Origin: Chitinophaga pinensis
GTDB lineage: Bacteria > Bacteroidota > Bacteroidia > NS11-12g > UBA955
Reading direction: 5' to 3'
Assembly: GCA_945877575.1 (NCBI GenBank)
Contig: CAMDUE010000006.1
Span: forward strand, 1 to 32,766
Length of the DNA stretch: 32,766 nt
Shown here: one piece after another, positions 9,258 through 16,838 of the stretch
How the letters are laid out: each line of letters begins with the position of its first letter
Numbering within the stretch: position 1 is the stretch's first letter
Program-made: the position numbers and the translations under genes
The notes under the pieces: model-generated
Databases searched by the model: none
What the model was told of the DNA's origin: nothing
The model's input: the letters and a program-made list of their open reading frames with translations, nothing else

Positions 9258-9884
9258 TTAGGGTTGATTCAGCAGAGTCCAAGTCAAAATATAGGGTGAT
9301 TTTCTGCGAAATTCAATATCAAATAGAAATAGGTTCTCATCTACAGTTAAACTGCCTTTAAACTCACCCGCTTGAGCATTGCTCAGATACTCAAAATCCC
9401 AGACTTTCATTTGTTCTTTAAAATCAAGTTCTTTTTGACCGTATGCCTTGTACATAGCCTCTTTCGCTGTCCAAATCAATAAAATTTGTTGAACATTATC
9501 TTGGCAAAAATGCAATTCTTCCGTGTTGCAAAATTTGTGTTTTATGCGTAAAAGTTGTTCTCTCTCATGTTCAATATCTACTCCAATACGCTTGTTTCTG
9601 TGTTCTCCCCAAAATAATAAATCTTTGGTGTGGCTGTAATTCATCTCAGGCAAAATGTTCCCTTGACTTTCCCAATAGGGTTTTCCATATTCATCTTTGG
9701 TCAATAACTTGCCCGGGTTCAGTTGGTCAATAGCTGTTTCTACCATCATTCTCTCAAGTTCTCGGCCCTTCAGCTCTTCAATCAATGAATCGGAGGAATT
9801 TGCATATTTTTGCATCAGTGCTTGGGCGTTCCACAAATGAAGCGTCTCGCCTGATTTTCCCATCCAAGTTTCCTCAATAATCAC
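9258..9884 (-). CDS. 4'-phosphopantetheinyl transferase superfamily protein (Sfp-type)
   Basis: This protein has 208 residues with a GTG start at 9884, or 201 with the ATG at 9863. It has the magnesium-binding motif GVDIE (101-105) and the [12 protein letters not shown] motif (138-149) of the Sfp/AcpT family, plus NYSHT at 82-86, which contacts coenzyme A. It transfers the phosphopantetheine arm of CoA to a carrier protein serine, here most likely fatty acid acyl carrier protein or a secondary carrier. I favour the GTG start because family members usually have about 15 residues before the first LxLW-type strand. A TAATTTTG element lies 4 nt upstream of the GTG, inside the first codons of the divergent WD40 gene. 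Confidence 0.85.
   Translation of the reverse strand: MIIEETWMGKSGETLHLWNAQALMQKYANSSDSLIEELKGRELERMMVETAIDQLNPGKLLTKDEYGKPYWESQGNILPEMNYSHTKDLLFWGEHRNKRIGVDIEHEREQLLRIKHKFCNTEELHFCQDNVQQILLIWTAKEAMYKAYGQKELDFKEQMKVWDFEYLSNAQAGEFKGSLTVDENLFLFDIEFRRKSPYILTWTLLNQP
9805..9812 (+). promoter_or_regulatory. Possible -7 element (TATTTTTG) for the WD40 gene
   Basis: A TAnnTTTG match inside the phosphopantetheinyl transferase coding region, 72 nt upstream of the WD40 ATG. It is the nearest match on the plus strand; as it lies in coding sequence it may be chance. Confidence 0.3.
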
Positions 9885-10763
9885 ATGCCAAAATTAAGAT
9901 TTTCTAAACAAAATGCCTTCGTAGGACATCAACAGGCGGTATATTGTTTGTCTTCTGACAGTCAAAGTGGTTTTTTTTCTGCAGGAAGCGAAGGAAAAAT
10001 GGTTCATTGGCCCAGCATTCATTCTTCTGATGGATTTTTATTCGCTCAAATCTCTGAAGCCGTTTTCTCTTTGAAAGCCGTTTCGCCAGATTTGATTTTT
10101 GCAGGAACCCAAAGCGGCACCCTATATCGATTGGAAAGGGCCAAAGAACCTATTCTGATTCCTTTGATGCAAAAAGGCATTTTTGATATTCAATTGGATG
10201 ATGTTGGAAATCTTTGGGTGGCAGGTGGAAGTGGCACATTATTTACATTTACACAAGATCTTGAACTTCTTGGTCAATTAAAATTGTCGCAAAAATCTTT
10301 GAGAACCATCACTTTTGATAGCCAAAATGAATGGGTTGTTGGATCTTCTGATGGACATATTTACAGTCAATTTCAAGAGCCAAAACAAATCAGCGAAATG
10401 TCGGTATTTCAAATAAAGTCCAATTTCGAGGGCGGTTGGATCTGCACGGGTAGAGATGCACAGTTAAGAATTTTAGACAGTGCCTTTGAGGAGATTCAAA
10501 AAGTCAATGCGCACTGGTTTACCATCCATGCATTGTCAATATCCCCATCAGGGAAAATGATTGCTTCAGGTAGCATGGACAAATCGATTAGAATTTGGAA
10601 GCGCCAAAATCTCGAACTACTTTTATCTATAGGGAATAGGGCAGGAACCATCCACAAGAGCAGTGTTAACGCGCTTCTATGGATGGATGAAGAGACTTTG
10701 ATTTCTTGTAGTGACGACGCTCAGATTTATTGTTGGAAAATCATTCATGACACAGATATTTAG
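9885..10763 (+). CDS. WD40 repeat beta-propeller protein
   Basis: A 292-residue protein without signal peptide, so probably cytoplasmic. WD-type blades are clearest at the N-terminus (GHQQAVYCLSSDSQSGFFSAGSEG, split over residues 14-37) and at the C-terminus, where ALSISPSGKMIASGSMDKSI is followed by RIWKR and then SVNALLWMDEETLISCSDDA ending in CWKI. The length suits a single propeller of six or seven blades, with central blades diverged. Such propellers are protein interaction platforms; the partner is unknown. The ATG abuts the GTG of the divergent transferase gene with no bases between. The next gene follows 17 nt downstream with its own -7 element. Confidence 0.8.
   Translation: MPKLRFSKQNAFVGHQQAVYCLSSDSQSGFFSAGSEGKMVHWPSIHSSDGFLFAQISEAVFSLKAVSPDLIFAGTQSGTLYRLERAKEPILIPLMQKGIFDIQLDDVGNLWVAGGSGTLFTFTQDLELLGQLKLSQKSLRTITFDSQNEWVVGSSDGHIYSQFQEPKQISEMSVFQIKSNFEGGWICTGRDAQLRILDSAFEEIQKVNAHWFTIHALSISPSGKMIASGSMDKSIRIWKRQNLELLLSIGNRAGTIHKSSVNALLWMDEETLISCSDDAQIYCWKIIHDTDI
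9889..9896 (-). promoter_or_regulatory. -7 element (TAATTTTG) for the phosphopantetheinyl transferase gene
   Basis: A perfect TAnnTTTG match on the minus strand, 4 nt upstream of the GTG at 9884 and lying over codons 2-4 of the divergent WD40 gene. If the ATG at 9863 is used instead, the leader is about 20 nt. Confidence 0.55.
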
Positions 10764-10767
10764 ATTG

Positions 10768-10775
10768 TAACTTTG
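10768..10775 (+). promoter_or_regulatory. -7 element (TAACTTTG) for the secreted/outer-membrane protein gene
   Basis: A perfect TAnnTTTG match only 5 nt upstream of ATG 10781, in the 17-nt gap after the WD40 gene. Confidence 0.7.
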
Positions 10776-10780
10776 CGGAT

Positions 10781-11728
10781 ATGAAGGTTTTTCTTCTATG
10801 TTTGAGTTTTACTTTCCACGGGCTGATAACCGCTGTACAATTGAAATCAGATACACTCAATCCAGCGTCAAAAGACACTTCCGAGACCAAGCTCATTGGT
10901 GGAAGGTACGTTTTTATGCAATCCGGGTATCCAGTAGAAAAAAGGACGTTGCAATATCAAAACTTAAACGGTTTAATGAATGATTTTCAATATGGTATAA
11001 CCAACGAGATCTCAATTGCCGCTGGTATTGTGCTCCCGTCATTCGCATACATTGCACCTCAATATTCCACTCAAGTAGCGAAAGATCAGCGCCTTGTAAT
11101 TGGTGATGTTTATGGAACGAGCTTGTTGCATATGGAAGACAACGAATTTGACGCCAATATGCTTTATGCAGGTTATACCTATGGGGGAATTCACAATCAT
11201 TTTACGGTTGCTTTGGGATATCTTACTTCCAACAAAACTCCTTCAGGAAACATTGTATTTCAATTGGGCGGTCAAAAGAAACTCAGTCGAAGCATTTATT
11301 TGTTGGGCGAAATGTGGTATTCAAACGGATATCAATATAGTCCTTCCACAAGTAAATGGAGAAGAGATTCCAATGGGCAACCCCTTTTGGAAGACCCATC
11401 AAGGCCCTTGTCTTCACCTTATGTTTTGGATTTCAGAAGATATGAATTGAATCGAAATACGTTGTACGCCAATGTTCAATTTCGTTTGATCAGTGAAAAG
11501 AATTCCAATAAAAGTTGGTCCTTTGGATTGCTCTATTACGCAAATTGGGGAGGGAGTTACATTGAAGAGGGTAAATATGGAGAAACCCGAAAGTTGAATA
11601 ACCTATTTGTTCTCCCGTTGCCTAGCATTAGTTTTATACAACGAATAGGTGATTTTCGGCCGCAAGAAATTAGCCTAAAGAATACCTCATTGCCCTTGCG
11701 CTCTGATAGAAAACCTTCCAAACTCTGA
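10781..11728 (+). CDS. Predicted outer-membrane or secreted protein, unknown function
   Basis: A 315-residue protein with a probable signal peptide (MKVFLLCLSFTFHGLITAV, cleavage near residue 18-20). The body alternates short amphipathic strands rich in Tyr, Gly and Phe, such as MLYAGYTYGGIHNHFTVALG, LYANVQFRLIS and FGLLYYANWGG. This is the look of an outer-membrane beta-barrel, and it lacks the internal repeats of a porin. NGLMNDFQYGITNEISIAAG resembles the conserved start of such barrels in Bacteroidota, but I cannot assign a named family. It lies between a WD40 gene and dcd and probably has its own promoter. Confidence 0.6.
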   Translation: MKVFLLCLSFTFHGLITAVQLKSDTLNPASKDTSETKLIGGRYVFMQSGYPVEKRTLQYQNLNGLMNDFQYGITNEISIAAGIVLPSFAYIAPQYSTQVAKDQRLVIGDVYGTSLLHMEDNEFDANMLYAGYTYGGIHNHFTVALGYLTSNKTPSGNIVFQLGGQKKLSRSIYLLGEMWYSNGYQYSPSTSKWRRDSNGQPLLEDPSRPLSSPYVLDFRRYELNRNTLYANVQFRLISEKNSNKSWSFGLLYYANWGGSYIEEGKYGETRKLNNLFVLPLPSISFIQRIGDFRPQEISLKNTSLPLRSDRKPSKL

Positions 11729-11743
11729 TTTCAAATAATATTT

Positions 11744-11751
11744 TATCTTTG
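11744..11751 (+). promoter_or_regulatory. -7 element (TATCTTTG) for dcd
   Basis: A perfect TAnnTTTG match, 4 nt upstream of the dcd ATG. The start codon is certain from the protein family, so transcripts from here should be leaderless or nearly so. Confidence 0.72.
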
Positions 11752-11755
11752 CCGA

Positions 11756-12292
11756 ATGATTTTGTCTGACAAACGCATTCTAGAAGAAATTGAAAAAGGC
11801 ACTATAATTGTTCAACCCTATGACCGCAACGCATTGGGTAGCAATAGTTACGATGTTCATTTAGGCAAGCATTTGGCCGTTTACGAAGCTGCTGAATTGG
11901 ATGCGAAAAAACACAATACCATCAGACATTTTGATATTCCTGAAGAAGGATTCGTTCTTCAACCAGATACACTGTACTTGGGTGTTACTTTGGAATACAC
12001 CGAAACACATGCCCATGTTCCTTTCTTAGAAGGAAAAAGCAGTACAGGTAGATTGGGTATCGACATTCACGCTACCGCTGGTAAAGGGGATGTTGGTTTT
12101 TGTGGAAATTGGACCTTGGAAATTTCAGTAAAAATGCCCGTGAGAATCTATGCGGGCATGCCCATTGGACAACTAATTTATTTCCCAGTTGAAGGTGAGA
12201 TTTTGGTCCCTTACAATTCCAAGAAAAATGCTAAGTATAGCGGACAACCAGATCGTCCGGTAGAAAGCATGATGTGGAAGAACCAATTTTAA
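11756..12292 (+). CDS. dcd: dCTP deaminase
   Basis: A 178-residue enzyme converting dCTP to dUTP and ammonia, the first step of dTTP supply through dUTPase and thymidylate synthase. The family start ILSDKRIL, the nucleotide-binding loop GKSSTGRLG at 93-101, and the catalytic glutamate in TLEISV (Glu122) are all visible. The tail YSGQPDRP closes over the triphosphate in the family. Length is slightly below the 188-193 usual for proteobacterial Dcd. It may be the bifunctional Dcd-Dut variant, but nothing in the sequence decides this. Its last 4 bases overlap the end of the convergent cysteine cluster gene. Confidence 0.93.
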   Translation: MILSDKRILEEIEKGTIIVQPYDRNALGSNSYDVHLGKHLAVYEAAELDAKKHNTIRHFDIPEEGFVLQPDTLYLGVTLEYTETHAHVPFLEGKSSTGRLGIDIHATAGKGDVGFCGNWTLEISVKMPVRIYAGMPIGQLIYFPVEGEILVPYNSKKNAKYSGQPDRPVESMMWKNQF

Positions 12293-12777
12293 TTCAATTG
12301 CTTTAAGCGTTCAGCAATTTGATACACAGCTGGACAAATCAATACATTTTTGGGAATTAAATGCAGATGTGTATGCATTTTTCGTTGATTGGTATGCGGA
12401 AATTCTCTGCAGGCTTTAGGCCGGTCGTCATAAACAGAACAGGCATTATCATCTCTAAGAAACGGACATGGTATTGATTTCATAGCATAGATACCATCCG
12501 AATCTAAAAATAAATAAGTCTGTACAAAATCCTTTTCCCTCATTTTTAGTGCGCCGCTCAATCTTTCGATGTCTTTTTCAAAGAGCATTGGACTCGTTGT
12601 TTTACAGCAGTTTCCGCAGGTAAGACAATCTATGTTTTCGAAAACTTGTTCGTGTTGTTCTTCAAACCATTGATCCAAGTTCCTGGGAGGATGGGCTTTG
12701 ACTTTTTTTAATGTAGCCAATACCGAAGTTTTAATTTTTCGGTATTTCTGCTTAAGTTCCTCGGTAATGGAATTCAT
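12289..12777 (-). CDS. YkgJ-type cysteine cluster protein
   Basis: A 162-residue cytoplasmic protein of the YkgJ/CxxCxxCC family. The cluster CLTCGNCC (Cys51, 54, 57, 58) is followed by Cys104, Cys113, Cys123 and Cys148, with the conserved YDDRPKACREFP. Such proteins bind zinc or iron ions or an iron-sulfur cluster; their reaction is unknown. It is the last gene of the rpsP operon, 6 nt after the pseudouridine synthase gene, and its end overlaps dcd by 4 bp. The neighbourhood suggests a role linked to RNA or ribosome modification, but that is only inference. Confidence 0.85.
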   Translation of the reverse strand: MNSITEELKQKYRKIKTSVLATLKKVKAHPPRNLDQWFEEQHEQVFENIDCLTCGNCCKTTSPMLFEKDIERLSGALKMREKDFVQTYLFLDSDGIYAMKSIPCPFLRDDNACSVYDDRPKACREFPHTNQRKMHTHLHLIPKNVLICPAVYQIAERLKQLN

Positions 12778-12783
12778 GGTGAA

Positions 12784-13494
12784 TTAACGGTCGTATTTGT
12801 CTAAAAGCTTTAAGAAAACACCAAAATCATTTGGGTATTCTGCTATAATAGAAATGGTTTGATTCTCTAGGTCTTTAAAAACTAACTCTCTAGCGTGAAG
12901 AGCAAATCGTTGAATCAGTGGTCTATCTTCACCAGATATTTTGCGTTTTACCAAAGAAAGCATGGGCGTTTTACTACCATACAATTCATCAGCAGCAATT
13001 TTTGCATTTTGAGAGGAAAGGTGCACCCTTATTTGGTGAAGTCTTCCGGTTTTTGGTTTGCACTCCAAAAGAGTAAAATGCCTAAAGGTTTCTAAAGTTT
13101 GAAAATGGGTTTGGGCCAACTTGCCAAATTGTTTGTCAATCTTGATGTTATTCAAATTATCGGTATTGATGGGCAGATCTACCCAAAAATCTTGAAATTC
13201 AACTACACCGTCTACAATGGCATGATAGATTTTTTCGATTTGCCTTTTTTCAAATTGTATGGAAACATGCCTGTACGTATCAGCATCTTTGGCAATCAAT
13301 AAAGCACCTGATGTTTCTCTATCAATTCTGTGGCAAAGTATGCTATCAGGCCAACGTTTTCTTGACCATTCCAAAACAGATTCAGCCGTATATTTACCTC
13401 TTTCCGGAAGACTCGGTACATAAGGAGGTTTATTGATGGCGACCCAATGATCGGTTTCAGCAATGATGGTTATATGTTGTTTTTTACCTTTCAA
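12784..13494 (-). CDS. RluA-family RNA pseudouridine synthase
   Basis: A 236-residue protein with the RluA-family signature HRIDRETSGALLIAK, in which Asp58 is the catalytic nucleophile, and with KPKTGRLHQIRVHLSS later in the chain. It lacks an S4 domain. It should isomerise a uridine in rRNA or tRNA; the target cannot be told from sequence. I accept the TTG start at 13494: no in-frame ATG exists in the N-terminal part and the next strand (INKPPYVPS) is at the usual distance. It lies 5 nt after the exonuclease gene in the rpsP-rimM-trmD operon, which fits an RNA-modification role. Confidence 0.85.
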   Translation of the reverse strand: MKGKKQHITIIAETDHWVAINKPPYVPSLPERGKYTAESVLEWSRKRWPDSILCHRIDRETSGALLIAKDADTYRHVSIQFEKRQIEKIYHAIVDGVVEFQDFWVDLPINTDNLNNIKIDKQFGKLAQTHFQTLETFRHFTLLECKPKTGRLHQIRVHLSSQNAKIAADELYGSKTPMLSLVKRKISGEDRPLIQRFALHARELVFKDLENQTISIIAEYPNDFGVFLKLLDKYDR

Positions 13495-13499
13495 TGTGT

Positions 13500-14267
13500 T
13501 TATTTATTCATCATATTCAGCCTGATTTTAGTGAGTACGCGCTTGGTTTGAAGCGGAAAATCACCATCCATCATCCAATTGTAATAACTAGGTTCACTGC
13601 GCAAAACACTTTCAATTGTCTTGCCTTTGTGTTTTCCAAAGTTAAAAACAGCTTCTTTCTTTTGATTGTATACAAATCTACCGGCCAAATCTACGGCATT
13701 ATCTGTTGAACTGAATTCATGCAGGCCTTTTACGTCAGAGGGTAGTGATTCGTACTTTTCAATTTGAGCTTTGAGCACTTTCCACGTGGCAATGGTATCT
13801 ACTTCTGCTGAATGCGCCCCTTCAAGATCTTCATTTACGTAGAACTTCACGGCAGCAGTCAAGTTGCGGGGTTCCATTTTATGGAAAATGCGTTGCACGT
13901 CAACAAACTTTCTATTTTCAATATCGAAATCTATTTCAGCTCGGTAAAATTCTTCCACCATCAAGGGGAAATCAAATTTATTGGAGTTGAATCCCCCAAA
14001 ATCACAAAGTTTTAGAAACTCATTCAATTCAGGAGCCAATTGTTTGAATGTAGGCTTATCAGCTACATCTTTATCGTAAATTCCGTGAATCTCGCTGACT
14101 TCCTTTGGGATAGGTATTCCAGGATTTACTCTGAAGGTTCTCAATTCCTCGTCTTCGTTGGGGAAAATTTTCAAAAGGGATATTTCGACAATTCGATCGT
14201 GATTGATGTTAACACCTGTAGTTTCTAGGTCGAAAATGACCAACGGACGGGTAAGTTTAAGTTTCAT
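13500..14267 (-). CDS. DnaQ-like 3'-5' exonuclease with ExoX-type C-terminal domain
   Basis: A 255-residue protein. The DEDDh exonuclease fold shows ExoI in VIFDLETTG (Asp13, Glu15), ExoII in GFNSNKFDFPLM (Asp99) and ExoIII in HSAEVD (His152, Asp157), so all metal-binding residues are present. Residues about 208-245 (VFNFGKHKGKTIESVLRSEP, then a YYNWMM motif) form a second small domain found at the end of exodeoxyribonuclease X and related proteins. It is not the polymerase III epsilon subunit proper, which lacks this tail. It may degrade single-stranded DNA or trim RNA. Its position between trmD and a pseudouridine synthase makes an RNA substrate worth considering. Confidence 0.85.
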   Translation of the reverse strand: MKLKLTRPLVIFDLETTGVNINHDRIVEISLLKIFPNEDEELRTFRVNPGIPIPKEVSEIHGIYDKDVADKPTFKQLAPELNEFLKLCDFGGFNSNKFDFPLMVEEFYRAEIDFDIENRKFVDVQRIFHKMEPRNLTAAVKFYVNEDLEGAHSAEVDTIATWKVLKAQIEKYESLPSDVKGLHEFSSTDNAVDLAGRFVYNQKKEAVFNFGKHKGKTIESVLRSEPSYYNWMMDGDFPLQTKRVLTKIRLNMMNK

Positions 14268-14272
14268 GGGGT

Positions 14273-14953
14273 TTATTCGTCTTTAAGAAGATCAGGTCTA
14301 AGCTGTTGAGTTCTCTCAATGCTTTGATCCAGTCTCCATTCTTCTATTTTTTTATGGTTGCCACTCAGCAATACCTCCGGTACCTTCCTGTCATGAAAGA
14401 TTTCAGGCCGAGTGAAAAGGGGAGGAGCAAGTAAATTGTCTTGGAAAGAATCACTCAGTGCGCTTTCTTCGTTCCCAATGACACCTGGAATTAATCGAAC
14501 AACAGCATCTGTAATAGCCGCGGCAGCGATTTCACCACCAGAAAGCACAAAATCACCCAAGGAAATTTCAAGGTTTACGTATTCATCTCTGATGCGTTGG
14601 TCAATGCCTTTGTAATGTCCGCAGATGATCATCAAATTTCCGCCAATACTCAGTTGGTTGGCTAATGGTTGATTGAAAGGGTTGCCGTCTGGTGTGGTGT
14701 AAATGACGTATTGGTATTCTCTTTCTGATTTAAGTTTTTCAATGATATTGGATATAGGTTCACACATCAGTACCATTCCTGCCCCTCCACCAAAGGGATA
14801 GTCATCAATTTGACGGTATTTTCCTATTCCGTATTCATGTAAATTGTGTACCACTATCTCTGCAAACCCTTTTTCTTGGGCCTTCTTTGGGATGCTGTGA
14901 TTCAGCGGCCCATGTAATAGTTCGGGAACAGCAGAAATAATATCAATCCTCAT
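14273..14953 (-). CDS. trmD: tRNA (guanine-N1-)-methyltransferase
   Basis: A 226-residue SPOUT methyltransferase that makes m1G37 in tRNAs and prevents +1 frameshifting. The start [20 protein letters not shown], the loop [15 protein letters not shown], the knot region [12 protein letters not shown] and [21 protein letters not shown] (split) are all characteristic, and length is normal. The gene start overlaps the end of rimM by 11 bp, indicating translational coupling in the rpsP operon. Confidence 0.97.
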   Translation of the reverse strand: MRIDIISAVPELLHGPLNHSIPKKAQEKGFAEIVVHNLHEYGIGKYRQIDDYPFGGGAGMVLMCEPISNIIEKLKSEREYQYVIYTTPDGNPFNQPLANQLSIGGNLMIICGHYKGIDQRIRDEYVNLEISLGDFVLSGGEIAAAAITDAVVRLIPGVIGNEESALSDSFQDNLLAPPLFTRPEIFHDRKVPEVLLSGNHKKIEEWRLDQSIERTQQLRPDLLKDE

Positions 14954-15461
14954 GATTTTCTGGATCTACCAAACCATCGGGTAAATCCATGTGCAAAGTT
15001 CGGTCATTCTCATTGATTTGAGTAATCCATTCTTCCACAAAAGGGATTAAAATTTTGCGATTTTCGCAAACGATGTTCATCATGATTTGGCCGGGATAAT
15101 CTTCAAGAGATTCAATTTGGCCTATTACTTGTCCCTCTGCAGAAACCAATTGAAAGCCATTGATTTGAAATTGAGGAGGTACATCATCAACGGTATTTTG
15201 GTCTAAGCCAACCGTGAGCCCCAATATTTCATCTGCTTGAGTTTCAGAGTCAATGAATTGAAGTTTAACGATTTCTAGATACTTGCTCATTTCTTCAATG
15301 AGAAAGGGGACCCCTTTTTCGTTTATTAAAACGTAAAGGTAGTCCCCTGGTTCAGGGATGAGGTCATCATCATCCCAAAGTATATTCAGACTGCCTTTGT
15401 AACCGTGTTTTGAGGTAATTTTCCCAATTGGAATGATTGGGGGAGGCAGTATCTGGGTCAT
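14943..15461 (-). CDS. rimM: 16S rRNA processing protein RimM
   Basis: A 172-residue ribosome maturation factor that binds S19 and acts on the 30S head. The N-terminal RimM domain shows [20 protein letters not shown], and the C-terminal PRC-barrel is visible as [15 protein letters not shown] and [14 protein letters not shown]. It shares one base with the rpsP stop (a TAATG junction) and overlaps trmD by 11 bp. Both neighbours fit the conserved rpsP-rimM-trmD order. Confidence 0.94.
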   Translation of the reverse strand: MTQILPPPIIPIGKITSKHGYKGSLNILWDDDDLIPEPGDYLYVLINEKGVPFLIEEMSKYLEIVKLQFIDSETQADEILGLTVGLDQNTVDDVPPQFQINGFQLVSAEGQVIGQIESLEDYPGQIMMNIVCENRKILIPFVEEWITQINENDRTLHMDLPDGLVDPENHED

Positions 15462-16027
15462 TATTCTGCGCTTGCTTCAGCAGGAGCATCAGCACCTTCT
15501 GTGGTAGCGTCGTCAGCAGCAACTTCTTCTGTAGTCTCCTCCTCAGCAGGGTTAGCAGCTGCTTCAGCTTCTGCTAATTTAGCCGCTAATTTAGCTGCAT
15601 AATCTTCTTTGCGCTTAACTTCAGCTGCAAGAGCTGCTGCACGTTGGTCAGCTGCTGCTTGATTAAGTCCGTCGCGTTTTGCTTGAACCTTGCCTTCTTT
15701 TTCGTTCAACCACTCGTTGAAGCGCTGATCAGCAACTTCTTGGGTGATAGCACCTTTATTAACACCTACTTGCAAGTGCTTTTTGTAAGCAGCACCTTTG
15801 TATGAAAGGATAGCGCGTGCGGTGTCAGTGGGTTGAGCACCTTTTAACAACCAATCTACAGCCTTATCAAGGTCTAGAATGATGGTAGCAGGGTTGCTGA
15901 TGGGGTTGTAAGTACCGATTTTCTCGATGAATCTACCGTCGCGAGGAGATCTCTGATCTGCTACAACGATGTGATAGAAAGCTCTTTTCTTTCTACCGTG
16001 TCTTTGCAATCTAATTTTGGTTGCCAT
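15461..16027 (-). CDS. rpsP: 30S ribosomal protein S16, long form
   Basis: A 188-residue protein whose first 80 or so residues are canonical S16 ([20 protein letters not shown], then [14 protein letters not shown]). The remaining hundred residues are an extension: a lysine/alanine helical part ([20 protein letters not shown]) and then an acidic Ala/Glu/Thr tail. Such extended S16 proteins are usual in Bacteroidota, whereas E. coli S16 has 82 residues. It is the first gene of the operon rpsP-rimM-trmD-exonuclease-pseudouridine synthase-ykgJ-like. rplS, the usual fourth gene in Proteobacteria, is missing. Confidence 0.97.
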   Translation of the reverse strand: MATKIRLQRHGRKKRAFYHIVVADQRSPRDGRFIEKIGTYNPISNPATIILDLDKAVDWLLKGAQPTDTARAILSYKGAAYKKHLQVGVNKGAITQEVADQRFNEWLNEKEGKVQAKRDGLNQAAADQRAAALAAEVKRKEDYAAKLAAKLAEAEAAANPAEEETTEEVAADDATTEGADAPAEASAE

Positions 16028-16052
16028 ATTTTTACTCTTTCTTCTATTTTCA

Positions 16053-16084
16053 TCCTAACCCGTAGGACGCTCCTCCGAAAAGGA
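16053..16084 (-). promoter_or_regulatory. rpsP leader with two small stem-loops
   Basis: The leader between the -7 element and the rpsP ATG is about 55-60 nt long, much longer than most leaders here. It contains TCCTA/TAGGA arms at 16053-16057 and 16063-16067 with a 5-nt loop, and TCCT/AGGA arms at 16071-16074 and 16081-16084. Whether they bind S16 or another factor is unknown. Confidence 0.35.
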
Positions 16085-16087
16085 CTG

Positions 16088-16095
16088 CAAAGATA
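16088..16095 (-). promoter_or_regulatory. -7 element (TATCTTTG) for the rpsP operon
   Basis: A perfect TAnnTTTG match on the minus strand, 60 nt upstream of the rpsP ATG. The remaining intergenic sequence to 16196 is AT-rich and holds the divergent promoter of the response regulator gene. Confidence 0.65.
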
Positions 16096-16179
16096 AGAAA
16101 GTCAAAACAATTTGCCAAATGGTTCAGTGATTTACCCAATTTTGGGGATATGTGACAAATTAATTAATCCTATTATTGC

Positions 16180-16187
16180 TAACTTTA
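16180..16187 (+). promoter_or_regulatory. Near-consensus -7 element (TAACTTTA) for the response regulator gene
   Basis: Seven of eight positions match TAnnTTTG, 9 nt upstream of ATG 16197, in line with the spacing of other genes here. The final G is replaced by A, so the promoter may be weak or need an activator. Confidence 0.45.
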
Positions 16188-16196
16188 ATATAATTC

Positions 16197-16838
16197 ATGT
16201 TGAAAAGACGAGTTGTTATCTGCGATGATCATCAAGTAGTAATTGAAGGATTGAAAATGATTCTTCAATCAAATTCAACCATTGAAATTGTTGGAGCGTT
16301 TCTAGATCCTCAAGAATTCAACAACTATTGGAACATCCATTACACAAATATTGATGTTGTATTGATGGATGCTCATTTGAAAAATGATGTATCAGGATTG
16401 GATTTAAAGTATAAAACTGCTCGATTTACAAGCGGTTGTTATTGGGTACTATTTTCGTCGTTTGTTGACAAATATTTGGCTGTCCAATCCAAGAAGATGG
16501 GCTTTCACGCTTGTATTTCTAAGGAAATTCCAGCGCCGAGGTTGATTCAATTGATTGAATTCGGAAGCCCAGATTTCTATAGTTTCCCCGATGTATTAGA
16601 CAGGCCTGAAATAGGGGTAATTGAATCGGTCTTGGAGAGTTTAGCAAGCTTGACAAAAGCAGAAAAGAGAGTATTAAATAAATTAAAAGAGGGTAAACGA
16701 TCTAAAGAATCAGCAGATGAATTGAATGTAAGTGTTCATACGTTTGAAACTCATAAAAAAAATATATTTAGAAAGCTAAATGTCAATAGCACTGCAGAGT
16801 TAATGAGCTTAATTGACGATTATAAATTTATTACATGA
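16197..16838 (+). CDS. NarL/FixJ-family response regulator
   Basis: A 213-residue two-component regulator. The receiver domain (about 4-125) has the acidic pair Asp10-Asp11, the phosphoacceptor Asp58 in VVLMDAHL, the Ser in VLFSS and the Lys in CISKE, so it should be phosphorylated normally. The C-terminal LuxR-type helix-turn-helix (about 150-210) runs from LTKAEKRVLNKLKEGKRSKE to SVHTFETHKKNIFRKLNV. It should bind DNA as a dimer after phosphorylation. Its stop codon overlaps the ATG of the next gene (ATGA), and two membrane kinase genes follow, which are the obvious partners. A NarL-like inverted repeat at 19934-19949 is a candidate binding site. Confidence 0.92.
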   Translation: MLKRRVVICDDHQVVIEGLKMILQSNSTIEIVGAFLDPQEFNNYWNIHYTNIDVVLMDAHLKNDVSGLDLKYKTARFTSGCYWVLFSSFVDKYLAVQSKKMGFHACISKEIPAPRLIQLIEFGSPDFYSFPDVLDRPEIGVIESVLESLASLTKAEKRVLNKLKEGKRSKESADELNVSVHTFETHKKNIFRKLNVNSTAELMSLIDDYKFIT

